From the NCBI GenBank assembly GCA_025994075.1, contig JAMQGV010000038.1:1-34750 (forward strand): 34,750 bases of DNA, in the 5' to 3' direction. Source of the DNA: Vicinamibacteria bacterium. Its GTDB lineage: Bacteria; Acidobacteriota; Vicinamibacteria; Fen-336. Of this stretch, positions 10,099-18,774 are shown piece after piece. The notes beneath the pieces are model-generated. The model was not told the DNA's origin. It was given only the letters and a program-made list of their open reading frames with translations, and did not search any database. The position numbers and the translations under genes are program-made. The first letter of the stretch is position 1. Each line of letters begins with the position of its first letter.

Positions 10099-11247
10099 CT
10101 ACTGCTGCTCGAAGCGGAGCACCTGGTTGCCGATCGCGATGCGGTCGCCGGAGCGGAGCGCGCGCGCGCCCTCGATCTGCTCGTCGTTGACGAAGGTGCC
10201 GTTGTTGGAGCCGAGGTCGCGGATCACGTAGCCGCTGGCCTCGAGCGCGACCTTCGCGTGCTGGCGCGACACGTCGGCCTCCTCGATCACGATGTCGTTC
10301 TGGCGGGTGCGGCCGATGCTGGCCACCGGCCCGATGGCGTAGACCTGTTCGCCGCCGTCGGGCCGCACCAGCACCAGCCGCGCCCACTTGACGAGCTGGG
10401 TGCCTTCGCCCGGGTCGGCCGGCGCGACCGGCGGCGGCGGTGGCGGCGGGGTCAGCACGACGGTGGCGTCGGTGCCCGCGGGGGCCTTCGGCTTCGGCGG
10501 CGGCGGGGGCGGCGGTGGCGCGGGCATCGGCCGGCGGGCCGCCGCGGCCGCGGCCATCGCAGCGACCGGCGGCGGGGGCGGCAGCATCTCCGTGACCGGC
10601 GTGTCCGCGATCGTCGCCTCGGCGGCGTCGGGTTCGGGGAGGACCGGCACCTGCTCCGTGATCGGCGGCGGGGGGGGAGGCGCCGCCGCGCGGGGCGCGG
10701 CGACCACGACCGGCGGCGGAGGCGGCGGCGTGGGGGCGGGCGCCGCGGCCGGCGCGGGTGCCGGCGGGACCGGGGCCGGCGGCTCGACCGCCGCAGCGGG
10801 CTCCTCGCCGGCGGGCAGCACGCCCGCGAACAGCTCGCGCAGCTTCTCCGCGTCCGCGAAGTCGGTGGCGCAGCCCTCCACGGTCTTCGCGACCTCGTCG
10901 CGCCGCTCGGCGTAGGGCTTCTCGTCCAGCTCGCCGAGAGTGTGGCGGAACTCCAGTTCCTCCTGGTCGAGCCGGGCCTGCGCGAGGGCGGCCTGCAGCG
11001 TCGCGTGCAGCGTCATCAGGCGCGCCAGCTCGGCACGCGCCTTCTCGCGCAACGGCCGCGCCTCGGCCTCGAGTTCGGCCAGTCGCTTCGCGTAGTCGCC
11101 GGTCACCCGGGCGTAGATCTCCGGTGAAACCGCGGCCTTGCGCTCCTCGGCGCGGGCGACGAGTTCCTCGAGCCGGGTGCGGGTCTCCTTCAGCGCCTGC
11201 AGGGCCTCCACCGACGTGGTGTCGACCTGGCGCAGCTCTTCGATCAT
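10099..11247 (-). CDS. FHA-domain protein with N-terminal coiled coil and proline-rich linker
   Basis: A 382-aa cytoplasmic protein. Residues 1-140 are charged and heptad-rich, probably coiled coil. Residues 150-280 form a low-complexity Ala/Pro linker with several polyproline runs. Residues 285-382 are a forkhead-associated domain, with the phosphothreonine-binding signatures SIGRTRQND (Gly-Arg at 312-313), VSRQH and LGSNNGTFVN. FHA domains bind phosphothreonine peptides, so the protein probably responds to a Ser/Thr kinase not present in this window. The ATG at 11247-11245 is chosen because GGAGG precedes it by 4 nt; the frame is open a further 16 codons upstream. It lies 57 nt after the SRAP gene and 13 nt before the protease gene on the same strand. 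Confidence 0.88.
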   Translation of the reverse strand: MIEELRQVDTTSVEALQALKETRTRLEELVARAEERKAAVSPEIYARVTGDYAKRLAELEAEARPLREKARAELARLMTLHATLQAALAQARLDQEELEFRHTLGELDEKPYAERRDEVAKTVEGCATDFADAEKLRELFAGVLPAGEEPAAAVEPPAPVPPAPAPAAAPAPTPPPPPPVVVAAPRAAAPPPPPPITEQVPVLPEPDAAEATIADTPVTEMLPPPPPVAAMAAAAAARRPMPAPPPPPPPPKPKAPAGTDATVVLTPPPPPPPVAPADPGEGTQLVKWARLVLVRPDGGEQVYAIGPVASIGRTRQNDIVIEEADVSRQHAKVALEASGYVIRDLGSNNGTFVNDEQIEGARALRSGDRIAIGNQVLRFEQQ

Positions 11248-11304
11248 GGGGCCTCCGCCAGTGCCGATAGTGGATCCGCGTCGCGTGCCCGTCAATGCGC
11301 GGGC

Positions 11305-11940
11305 TCAGAACAGCGGACGGGACACCTCCGGCCCGTCGTTGCGGACGTCGTTGACGAGCAGCGAGACGGGGTGCGCCACGAGTGCGTCGTCCGGCGCGGG
11401 CCGCAGCAGGCCGGCCAGCACCTCGGCCGGCGTGCGCGGGTCGAGCCAGGTCTCGATCCGGGCGGTCGGCAGCAGGGCCGGCATCCGGTCGTGGATGCGC
11501 GCGACTGTCGCACTGGGAGCCGTGGTCAGGATCACGAAAGCGCCGCCGCTCGCGGTGGGCTCCCACAGCCCCGCGAGCGCGAGCGGGCCGCCTGCCTTCC
11601 CGTGCAGGAAGTACGGCTGGCGCTTCCGGACGCCGGGCAGCGCGCGCCACTCGAAGAAGCCGTCCGCGGGCACCAGGCAGCGGCGGGCCCGGAACGCGGC
11701 GCGGAACGCCGGCAGCTCGGCCGCCGTCTCCGAGCGGGCGTTGATCAGCAGCGGCCCGCCGCCCGGGTTCCAGCCGAAGCGCAGCAGCTCGAGCCGGCGG
11801 CGGCCGCCCTCGGCGCGCACGACCGGCAACGCCTGGGTCGGGGCCGCGTTGTGGCGGGGCGCCAGCTCGGGGACGTCGTCGAGGCCGAACGCCTCGGCCA
11901 GCACTTCGCCCGGCGTGGTGATCGAATAGCGGCCGCACAT
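11305..11940 (-). CDS. SRAP/HMCES-family protein (YedK-like abasic-site DNA-protein crosslinker)
   Basis: SOS response-associated peptidase family protein of 211 aa. YedK/HMCES proteins shield abasic sites in single-stranded DNA by covalent attachment through Cys2. All key residues are present: Cys2 in the N-terminal MCGRYS (Met removed to expose Cys), NAAPTQ at 31-36, Asn67 in NARSE, Glu97 in PADGFFEW and His150 in HDRMP. The start is fixed by the need for Cys2: ATG at 11940-11938. No Shine-Dalgarno is visible; a TACGCT box lies 9 nt upstream, compatible with a very short leader. The frame is open far upstream but that part is antisense to the next gene. No LexA site was recognised. Confidence 0.93.
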   Translation of the reverse strand: MCGRYSITTPGEVLAEAFGLDDVPELAPRHNAAPTQALPVVRAEGGRRRLELLRFGWNPGGGPLLINARSETAAELPAFRAAFRARRCLVPADGFFEWRALPGVRKRQPYFLHGKAGGPLALAGLWEPTASGGAFVILTTAPSATVARIHDRMPALLPTARIETWLDPRTPAEVLAGLLRPAPDDALVAHPVSLLVNDVRNDGPEVSRPLF

Positions 11941-11989
11941 GCCGCGGCAAGCGTACCCGGAATGGACTGCCGCGTTCGCCCGTACCGGC

Positions 11990-12012
11990 TTCGAGCGGGT
12001 GCCCCGCTCGGA
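11990..12012 (+). other. Hairpin in the 5' leader of the exported-protein gene
   Basis: CGAGCGGG (11992-11999) pairs with CCCGCTCG (12003-12010) around a TGC triloop, extended by a T-G and a T-A pair. It ends directly before the AAAGGTGG ribosome-binding region of the gene starting at 12025, so it could affect translation initiation or mRNA stability. No function is known. Confidence 0.4.
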
Positions 12013-12024
12013 AAGGTGGTTCCG

Positions 12025-13530
12025 ATGCCTCGCGTGATCCGCGTCACCCTGCTGGTCCTGGCGGTCGCCGTGCTGCTCCCCGCGCGCCCGCCGCTCGCCG
12101 CCCACGAGGAGCCGCTGCCCGACGCGGCTCGCGTCGCCCGCGCGTTCCAGGCGGAGGGGCTCGGCCTCAACACGGCGGAGGCGCAAGGCATCCTGCGCGA
12201 CGTGCACCTCGCGCTGCGCGAGGCCCGCGCCCACGGGATCGGCAACTCCAAGGTCGACTTCGCGGCGGTTCAGATCGCCTCCGACCTCGGGCTCCCGCTC
12301 GGCCCCGGCTCGGACACGAAGCGCCGCGTGCTGGCGGCGCTCGCCGCCCTGCTCGGCGAGCGCGGCCACGCGCCGCAACCGCTGCCGGCGCCGGCGTGGG
12401 GCGAGTACTTCGACTCGGCGGTGGGCCTGTGGAACCGCCCCGACTTCATGCGGCTCGTCAGCGCCCGCGGCTTCCACCCGGTGAAGATCTCGTGGGAGGA
12501 CATCGGCCGCCACGAGGGCAGCGTGTGGGGCGACCGCATCTCCGACGTCGGGATCTGGGTCCGCCGCGACGAGGCCGATCCCGGCTCGGCGCAGCTCGCG
12601 CTCTCCGTGCGCCGCGACTCCAACTTCCGCGACAAGGTCCTGATGGTCCCGGCCGAGCGCATCAAGGTGCACCAGCGCCGCGGCGACCGCACGATCGAGA
12701 AGACGCTGCCGGAGCGGCTGCGCGAGCTGGGCGTCGCCTCGCCTGCCCGCGACCGCAACGTGATCGTCTCCAACCAGTTCGCGATCGTGCCCGTGCCCTC
12801 GCGGGCGATGCGCGGCGCGTGGCGCGAGGAGACGGGCGCGCCGCCGCGCGCGGCGTTCACCTTCAGCATCTTCCCCTACGGCTCGACCAACCTGGTGATC
12901 ACCGACGTGATCGAGGGCAGCCACGAGGCGATCGTCGGCCCGGGCCAGCACCAGCTCCTGTTCGCGAACGTCGACGGCCGCCGCGCGCCGTTCACGGCCA
13001 GCCGTGCCGAAGACCGGCAGGACCTGCTGCGGCTCGAGCGCGAGCTGAAAGCGCAGGGGATGGACGTCGACGTCCAGCGCTACTACCTGATCCAGGTCCC
13101 GCTGCGCCGCGGCGTGCCGGGCCTGCAGCTCTCGAACATGGGCACGCCGCCGCTGCGCCGCGCGTTCGCCGACGCCGTCTACCCGGCGGCTCCGGGCATG
13201 ACCCTCGAAGGCGGGGTCGCCGCGCAGTCGGCGCCGGCTGCCGGCGCGACGATGGAGAAGTCGCAGCCGGCCGAGAACGAGCGGGCGGAGCGCCGCCGCG
13301 AGCCCGGGCTGGCCCGGGTCGCCATCGGCACCGGCGAGACCGAGGGCCCCTACTTCGCCGGCGCGGGCTTCCGCGGCGCGCGGGCGGACGAGCCGGTGCG
13401 GGTGACCGTCGTCTACTTCGTGACCCCGGTCGGCCCGGTGACCGCGAAGGACATGGACACCTTCGCCCGTGCGTTCGAGCAGTGGGACGGACAGGCGATC
13501 TGGGGCGGCAGCTTCGTCGTCAAGGAGTGA
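12025..13530 (+). CDS. Unrecognised exported protein, 501 aa
   Basis: I do not recognise this protein. The ATG at 12025 follows AAAGGTGG and gives a clear Sec signal peptide (basic MPRVIR, hydrophobic core, likely cleavage after LAA at 24-26). The mature chain has a helical N-terminal third, then a region with repeated Trp/Gly-containing segments (WGEYF, LWNRPDF, WEDIGRHEGSVWG) and a beta-rich middle part. Near 400-430 there is a low-complexity Ala/Gly/Glu stretch, followed by a C-terminal segment (VRVTVVYFVTPVGPV) that looks like a separate beta element. No cysteine pairs, heme motifs or catalytic signatures are evident. It is divergent from SRAP and convergent with DUF488, separated from the latter by one base. 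It is probably periplasmic or secreted. Confidence 0.8.
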   Translation: MPRVIRVTLLVLAVAVLLPARPPLAAHEEPLPDAARVARAFQAEGLGLNTAEAQGILRDVHLALREARAHGIGNSKVDFAAVQIASDLGLPLGPGSDTKRRVLAALAALLGERGHAPQPLPAPAWGEYFDSAVGLWNRPDFMRLVSARGFHPVKISWEDIGRHEGSVWGDRISDVGIWVRRDEADPGSAQLALSVRRDSNFRDKVLMVPAERIKVHQRRGDRTIEKTLPERLRELGVASPARDRNVIVSNQFAIVPVPSRAMRGAWREETGAPPRAAFTFSIFPYGSTNLVITDVIEGSHEAIVGPGQHQLLFANVDGRRAPFTASRAEDRQDLLRLERELKAQGMDVDVQRYYLIQVPLRRGVPGLQLSNMGTPPLRRAFADAVYPAAPGMTLEGGVAAQSAPAAGATMEKSQPAENERAERRREPGLARVAIGTGETEGPYFAGAGFRGARADEPVRVTVVYFVTPVGPVTAKDMDTFARAFEQWDGQAIWGGSFVVKE

Positions 13531-13531
13531 G

Positions 13532-13918
13532 TCAGGCGACCACCGCTCCGTGCTCCGCGAGCACCGCGCGCAGCACGGAGCGGTGGCAGCGCGCCTCGTC
13601 GGCGCAGTAGCAGCCGACGGCGAGCGCGCTGTCGCGGGAGAGGGCGGCCAGCAGCGCCAGCAGCCGCGCCGCCTCGGGCCGCTTCAGCTCCGCGCGGTAG
13701 CGGCGGACGAACGCGGCCCACGCGCGGGCGTCGGTGGCCCGCTGCGCCGCCTGGACCAGGGGCTCCGAGGGGGCCAGGTCGGGCAGCCACACGTCGTAGA
13801 AGTCGCGCCGCGCGAACTCCGCCTTCGGCACCCCGCGCGGCGGCCGTCGCACGGTGCCGATCCGCAGCCCCTCGCCCGCAGCCCGCGGGCTGCCCAGTCG
13901 CACGATCCGGATCGCCAT
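13532..13918 (-). CDS. DUF488 family protein
   Basis: A 128-aa cytoplasmic protein of the DUF488/YeaO-like type, of unknown function. Family hallmarks are IGTVRRPPRGVPK near 20-32, YDVWLPDLAPS near 41-51, and the C-terminal GCYCADEARCHRSVL (about 102-116), whose Cys and His residues are conserved in the family. The start ATG at 13918-13916 follows GGGG. It lies 38 nt downstream of the orphan permease on the same strand, with a TATCG box between them, so it may be transcribed with or without the permease. Its stop is one base from the stop of the convergent exported-protein gene. Confidence 0.85.
   Translation of the reverse strand: MAIRIVRLGSPRAAGEGLRIGTVRRPPRGVPKAEFARRDFYDVWLPDLAPSEPLVQAAQRATDARAWAAFVRRYRAELKRPEAARLLALLAALSRDSALAVGCYCADEARCHRSVLRAVLAEHGAVVA
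13540..13586. repeat. 15-bp perfect inverted repeat at the convergent gene ends
   Basis: CCACCGCTCCGTGCT (13540-13554) and AGCACGGAGCGGTGG (13572-13586) are exact reverse complements with a 17-nt loop. The repeat lies inside the last codons of DUF488 and just past the stop of the exported-protein gene. There is no T-tract on either strand. It could act as a bidirectional 3'-end hairpin or transcription barrier. Confidence 0.6.
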
Positions 13919-13956
13919 CCCCGATCACCTCGTGCCCGACGATAACGCGCGGCGCT

Positions 13957-16452
13957 TCAGTCGTTGCGCAGGGCCTGGATCGGGTCGACGGCGCTGGCGC
14001 GGCGGGCGGGCACGGCGCCCGCGAGCAGGGCGATCGCGAACAGCCCCACGCCCGCCGCCGCCAGCGTCGCCGGGTCGCCGGGCGACAGGCCGAAGAGCTG
14101 CGAGCGGGCGGCGTGGGCCAGGGCCACGGTCGCCGGCAGGCCGACGGCCACGCCGAGGGAGGCGAGCAGCGCGACCTCGCGCAGCACCAGCCTGGCGACC
14201 TGGCCGCCGGAGGCGCCGACGGCGATGCGCACGCCGATCTCGCGGGTGCGGCGGGCCACGACGTACGACATGACGCCGTACAGGCCGAGCCCCGCCAGCA
14301 GCGTGGCCAGCGCCCCGAAGGCGGCGGCCAGCGCGGCCACCATGCGCTCGGTGAAGACCGACTCGCCGAGCTGGGCCTCGAGCGTCTTCAACTGGTAGAC
14401 GGGCAGGTTGGGATCGAGCCGGCGCACCGTCTCCCGCGCGCGGGTCGCCGCCAGCGCCGGGTCCGCCGCCCGCACGTAGACCACCATCTCGCCGAGCTCC
14501 GGCTCGCGGAAGCCGAGCTGGGCGTCGGGGATGTAGACGGTGCGCGACGGCTCGCCGCGCAGGTCGACCGCGCGGGCGTCGCGCACCAGGCCGACGATCT
14601 CGATCGTGGTCGGGTCGGCGCCTCCGAAACCGAAGCGGCGGCCGATCGGGCTCTCGCCGCCGAAGAAGTAGCGGGCGAAGGACTCGTCGACCACCGCGAC
14701 GCGCGGCGCGGCCCAGCCGTCGCGATCGTCGAACTCGCGGCCCGCCAGCAGCGGCTGGCCGAGCGTCGCGAAGAAGGCCGGCCCGATCGCGTCGAGCCGC
14801 GGGTTCATGTTCTCGCCCTCTTTCGGGACGTAGCCGTCGACCCGCACGGTGGAGAACCACTCGTTGCCGGTCAGCAGGCCGGAGCTCGAGGCCGACACCG
14901 CGCTGACGCCTGGCTCGGCCAGCAGCGCCTCGCGCAGCGTGCGGAAGAACTGGATCGCGCGAAGGCCCTGGTGGCCGCCGAGCGTGGGGTCGACGTTGAA
15001 CGCGATCACGCCTTCCGTGCGGTAGCCCGGGTCCTGGGCGATCACGTTGGTCAGGCTGCGCACGAACAGGGCCGCGCCGGCGACCAGCGTCAGCGACAGC
15101 GCCACCTGGGCCGCGACCAGCGCCTTGCGCAGGCGCACCGAGCCGCCGCCGACGACCGCGCCCGTCTCCTGCTTGAGGGTGGCGGCGAGGTCGGGCCGGG
15201 TCGCCTGCCAGGCCGGCATCAGCCCGAACAGCAGGCCCGTCAGCAGCGACAGGCCGAGCGCGAAGCCGACGACGCGGGCGTCGGGCGTCGCGACCAGCGC
15301 CCGCGCCGCCTGCTCCCCGGGCAGCGCGGCCAGCAGCGCCTCGCCCGTCCAGCCGGCCAGCACCAGGCCGAGGGCGCCCCCCGCCGCTGCCAGCAACGCG
15401 CTCTCCACGAGGAGCTGACGGGCGAGATGGCGGCGGCCCGCGCCCAGCGCCAGCCGGATCGCGACCTCGCGGCCGCGGGCCGCGCCCCGCGCCAGCAGCA
15501 GGTTGGCGACGTTGGCGCAGGCGATCAGCAGCACCAGCGCCACCATCCCCATCAGCACCAGCAGCGGGGTGCCGAACTGGGCGCGCAGCCCGGAGAGGCC
15601 CTGGGCGCCGGGGCGGAGCTGGAAGCGCTTGGCGAGGAAGCGGGTGCGGAAGCGCTCGGGGGCGTCCGGGTAGAGCTTCACGTCCTCGGCGACGATCGCG
15701 GCCGAGAGCACGTCGAGCCCTGCCTGCGCGCGCTCGGCCGTCAGCCCGGGCTTCAGGCGGGCGAACACGTTGACGAAGCGGGTGCGCCGGTCGTCGAGGC
15801 CGTCCCAGGTCGGCGTGACCATCGCCTTCATCGCGAGCGGCACGAACACGTCGGAGGCCGCTCCCACGCTGAGCCCGCCGAAGCCCGCGGGCGCCACGCC
15901 CAGCACGGTCATCGGCTGGCCGTTGACGCGCACCGTGGCTCCGACCACGGCCGGGTCCGCGCCGAAGCGGCGCCGCCAGTAGCCGTGGCCGAGCACGACG
16001 ACCGGGTGGGCGCCCGGGGTCTTGTCGTCGGCGAGCGTGAACAGCCGGCCCAGCACCGGGGCCAGCCCCAGCACCTCGAAGTAGTTGCCCGAGACGAGCT
16101 CGACGCGGCCCATCTCCGTGGCGTCGCCCCAGCCCACGCTGGCGGTCGTCTCGTGCCGCGCCAGCATCCCCGAGAACACCTCGTTCTTCTCGCGCAGCTC
16201 GCGGTACAGCGGGTGCGACATCATGTCGTCGCCGTAGGTGCGGCCCATGAACGGGCCCGGGTCGCGCACCAGCACGAGTTCCTGCGGCGCGCGCACCGGC
16301 AGCGGGCGCAGCAGGAGCTGGTCCAGCAGGTTGAAGATCGCGGTGTTGGCGCCGATGCCGAGGGCGAGTGTCAGCACGACGACCGCGGCGAAACCGCGGG
16401 CCTTGCCGAGCGAGCGCAGCGCGAACTTCAGGTCCTGTCTCAGGGCGTCCAT
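13957..16452 (-). CDS. ADOP-type ABC permease (MacB/FtsX, duplicated orphan permease)
   Basis: An 831-aa inner-membrane protein with two MacB_PCD-FtsX units in tandem, the architecture of the acidobacterial duplicated orphan permease family. Unit 1 has TM1 at about 18-45 (ALGIGANTAIF motif), a periplasmic domain, then three TMs between about 315 and 450. Unit 2 has a TM starting near 470 (SLTLVAGAALFVRSL), a second periplasmic domain, and three C-terminal TMs ending in the RRASAVDPIQALR signature. The ATG at 16452-16450 is chosen because GGAGG lies 9 nt upstream and the product begins MDALRQDLKFALR, as in the family; a longer frame exists. No ATPase gene is adjacent, as usual for this family. 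It probably belongs to MacB-like mechanotransmission/export, but its substrate is unknown. Confidence 0.92.
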   Translation of the reverse strand: MDALRQDLKFALRSLGKARGFAAVVVLTLALGIGANTAIFNLLDQLLLRPLPVRAPQELVLVRDPGPFMGRTYGDDMMSHPLYRELREKNEVFSGMLARHETTASVGWGDATEMGRVELVSGNYFEVLGLAPVLGRLFTLADDKTPGAHPVVVLGHGYWRRRFGADPAVVGATVRVNGQPMTVLGVAPAGFGGLSVGAASDVFVPLAMKAMVTPTWDGLDDRRTRFVNVFARLKPGLTAERAQAGLDVLSAAIVAEDVKLYPDAPERFRTRFLAKRFQLRPGAQGLSGLRAQFGTPLLVLMGMVALVLLIACANVANLLLARGAARGREVAIRLALGAGRRHLARQLLVESALLAAAGGALGLVLAGWTGEALLAALPGEQAARALVATPDARVVGFALGLSLLTGLLFGLMPAWQATRPDLAATLKQETGAVVGGGSVRLRKALVAAQVALSLTLVAGAALFVRSLTNVIAQDPGYRTEGVIAFNVDPTLGGHQGLRAIQFFRTLREALLAEPGVSAVSASSSGLLTGNEWFSTVRVDGYVPKEGENMNPRLDAIGPAFFATLGQPLLAGREFDDRDGWAAPRVAVVDESFARYFFGGESPIGRRFGFGGADPTTIEIVGLVRDARAVDLRGEPSRTVYIPDAQLGFREPELGEMVVYVRAADPALAATRARETVRRLDPNLPVYQLKTLEAQLGESVFTERMVAALAAAFGALATLLAGLGLYGVMSYVVARRTREIGVRIAVGASGGQVARLVLREVALLASLGVAVGLPATVALAHAARSQLFGLSPGDPATLAAAGVGLFAIALLAGAVPARRASAVDPIQALRND

Positions 16453-16646
16453 CGAGCGTGGCCTCCGACCGAATCGGATAGCGAGCCGCATGCCAGACGA
16501 GAAGGCACGAGCCGTCAACAGCTTGCGCGAGAAGCGCGAGGGCCGCGACGTCCGCGCCCGACACGTCCGCGTCCCGATATCGGACGGGCTGGCGGTTTGA
16601 CGCCGGGCCCGCCGTTGTCGAGGATGCGGCGTGTGAAGGGGTGCCC
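16453..16646. promoter_or_regulatory. Divergent intergenic region between orphan permease and prolyl oligopeptidase
   Basis: This 194-nt gap should carry both divergent promoters. Toward the permease, TATCCG at 16480-16475 (minus strand) could be a -10 box. Toward the peptidase, TTGACG at 16597-16602 resembles a -35, but the hexamer at the right distance (GAGGAT) is a poor -10. A 10-bp palindrome CCGATATCGG at 16574-16583 is a possible operator. All assignments are weak. Confidence 0.3.
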
Positions 16647-18773
16647 ATGCGCCAGTCGAAGTCGAAAGCTCTCGTCGTCCTCGCCCTGGCAGCGCTGCCG
16701 GTGACCGCCCAGACCCGGCCGCAGTACCCGGAGTCGCGGCGGCTCGACCTGGTGGAGACGCTCCACGGCGTGCCGGTCGCCGACCCGTACCGCTGGCTCG
16801 AGGACGTCGACTCGGCGGAGACCGCGGCGTGGGTCGAAGCCCAGAACCGCGTCACGTTCGGCGTCCTGGAGAGGATCCCGGCGCGGGCGGCGCTGCGCGA
16901 GCGGCTGACGAAGCTGTGGAACTACGAGCGCTTCGGCGTGCCGCAGAAGGAAGGCGGCCGCTACTTCTTCACCCGCAACGACGGGCTGCAGAACCAGGCC
17001 GTGCTGCTGGTCGCCGACGCGCTCGCGGCCGAGCCGCGGGTGCTGCTCGACCCCAACACGCTGCGCGAGGACGGCACGGTCGCGCTGGCCGCGTACTCGC
17101 CGAGCCCCGACGGCAAGCGGCTCGCTTACGCGCTGGCCGAGGGTGGCTCCGACTGGAACACCTGGAAGGTGCGCGACGTGGCCACGGGCCAGGACCTCTC
17201 CGACGACCTGAAGTGGGTCAAGTTCTCCGACGCGGCGTGGACGAAGGACGGTCGCGGCTTCTTCTACTCGCGCTTCGCGGCGCCGAAGGAGGGCGAGGAC
17301 CTCAAGGGCGCCAACAAGAACCAGACCGTGTGGTACCACGAGGTCGGCACCCCGCAGTCGGCGGACAAGCTCGTCTACGAGCGCCCCGACAAGCCGGAGT
17401 GGTACCTCTTCGCGCAGACCAGCGACGACGGCCGCTGGCTGGTGATCACCGCCTTCGAGGCCTCGTCCGACCAGCAGGCGCTGTTCGTCAAGGATCTCGC
17501 GACGCCCGGCAGCTCGGTGCGCGCGCTGGCCGACGCGATGGACGCCCGCTACACCTGGGTCGACGTCAGCGACACCACCTTCCTGGTCCGCACCGACAAG
17601 GGCGCGCCCAACGGGCGGCTGGTCGCGATCGACGCGGCGCGGCCGTGGCCGGACCAGTGGAAGGAGATCGTGCCCGAGGCCAGGGAGGCGCTGCAGGAGG
17701 CGAGCGTCGTCGGCGAGACGCTGTTCGCCCACTACCTGCAGGACGCGCGCAGCGTGATCCGTCGATTCGACCTGGCCGGAAAGCCGAAGGGCGAGGTCGC
17801 GCTGCCGGGACTCGGCACGGTGGGCGGCTTCGGCGGGCGCCGCGGCGACTCCGAGACCTTCTTCGCCTTCACCGGCTTCACGTCGCCGACGGCGATCTGG
17901 CGGCACGACGCGGCGGCGAACCGCAGCGAGCCGTTCCGCACGCCGAAGGTGGATTTCGACCCGGCGGCCTACGAGACGAAGCAGGTCTTCTACGCGAGCA
18001 AGGACGGCACCAGGGTGCCGATGTTCGTGGTCCACAAGAAGGGGCTGGCGCTGGACGGGAACAACCCGGCGATCCTGTACGGCTACGGCGGCTTCAGCGT
18101 GCCGCTCACGCCGGCCTTCAGCGTGCCGCTCGTCGCCTGGCTCGAGCGCGGCGGCGTCTACGCGAGCGCCAACCTGCGCGGCGGCAGCGAGTACGGCGAG
18201 GCGTGGCACGAGGCCGGCACGAAGCACCGCAAGCAGAACGTGTTCGACGACTTCGTGGCGGCCGGCGAGTGGCTCGTCGCCAACCGCTACACGAGCCCGA
18301 AGAAGCTGGCGGCGATGGGCGGCTCCAACGGCGGGCTGCTGGTCGGCGCCGTGGTCAACCAGCGGCCGGACCTGTGGGGCGCGGCGCTGCCCGCGGTCGG
18401 CGTGATGGACATGCTGCGCTTCCACAAGTTCACGGTCGGCTGGGGCTGGGTGGGCGACTACGGCACGCCCGAGAACTCGGACGACTTCGAGGCGCTGCGG
18501 GCCTACTCGCCGTACCACAACCTGAAGCCGGGCACCTGCTACCCGCCGACGCTGGTCACCACCGCCGACCACGACGACCGCGTGTTCCCGGCCCACTCGT
18601 TCAAGTACGCGGCCGCGCTGCAGCACGCCCAGGGCTGCGCGAACCCCGCGCTGATCCGGGTCGAGACGCGGGCGGGGCACGGCGCCGGCAAGCCGGTCTC
18701 GAAGGCGATCGAGGAGGCGGCCGACGAGTGGGCCTTCCTCCACCTCGCCCTCGGAATGGAAGGCGGGCGCTAG
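16647..18773 (+). CDS. Secreted prolyl oligopeptidase (S9A)
   Basis: Post-proline-cleaving serine peptidase of 708 aa. A Sec signal peptide occupies residues 1-22 (KALVVLALAALPVTAQ), so unlike many cytosolic homologues this enzyme is exported. A seven-bladed propeller (about 75-430) covers the alpha/beta-hydrolase domain. The triad is Ser560 in GGSNGG, Asp643 in ADHDDRV and His678 in GHGAGK; the N-terminal DPYRWLED signature is at about 46-53. The ATG at 16647 follows AAGGGG by 6 nt; an in-frame GTG two codons earlier is less well placed. It is convergent with the response regulator gene, with one base between stops. A role in degrading proline-containing peptides for nutrition fits the aminotransferase/2-oxoacid oxidoreductase genes nearby. 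Confidence 0.95.
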   Translation: MRQSKSKALVVLALAALPVTAQTRPQYPESRRLDLVETLHGVPVADPYRWLEDVDSAETAAWVEAQNRVTFGVLERIPARAALRERLTKLWNYERFGVPQKEGGRYFFTRNDGLQNQAVLLVADALAAEPRVLLDPNTLREDGTVALAAYSPSPDGKRLAYALAEGGSDWNTWKVRDVATGQDLSDDLKWVKFSDAAWTKDGRGFFYSRFAAPKEGEDLKGANKNQTVWYHEVGTPQSADKLVYERPDKPEWYLFAQTSDDGRWLVITAFEASSDQQALFVKDLATPGSSVRALADAMDARYTWVDVSDTTFLVRTDKGAPNGRLVAIDAARPWPDQWKEIVPEAREALQEASVVGETLFAHYLQDARSVIRRFDLAGKPKGEVALPGLGTVGGFGGRRGDSETFFAFTGFTSPTAIWRHDAAANRSEPFRTPKVDFDPAAYETKQVFYASKDGTRVPMFVVHKKGLALDGNNPAILYGYGGFSVPLTPAFSVPLVAWLERGGVYASANLRGGSEYGEAWHEAGTKHRKQNVFDDFVAAGEWLVANRYTSPKKLAAMGGSNGGLLVGAVVNQRPDLWGAALPAVGVMDMLRFHKFTVGWGWVGDYGTPENSDDFEALRAYSPYHNLKPGTCYPPTLVTTADHDDRVFPAHSFKYAAALQHAQGCANPALIRVETRAGHGAGKPVSKAIEEAADEWAFLHLALGMEGGR

Positions 18774-18774
18774 T

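Noticed and set aside
10388..10790. GGC/CCG-rich tandem pattern as a DNA repeat array
   Set aside because: It encodes the Ala/Pro linker of the FHA protein; copies are irregular and explained by polyproline coding.
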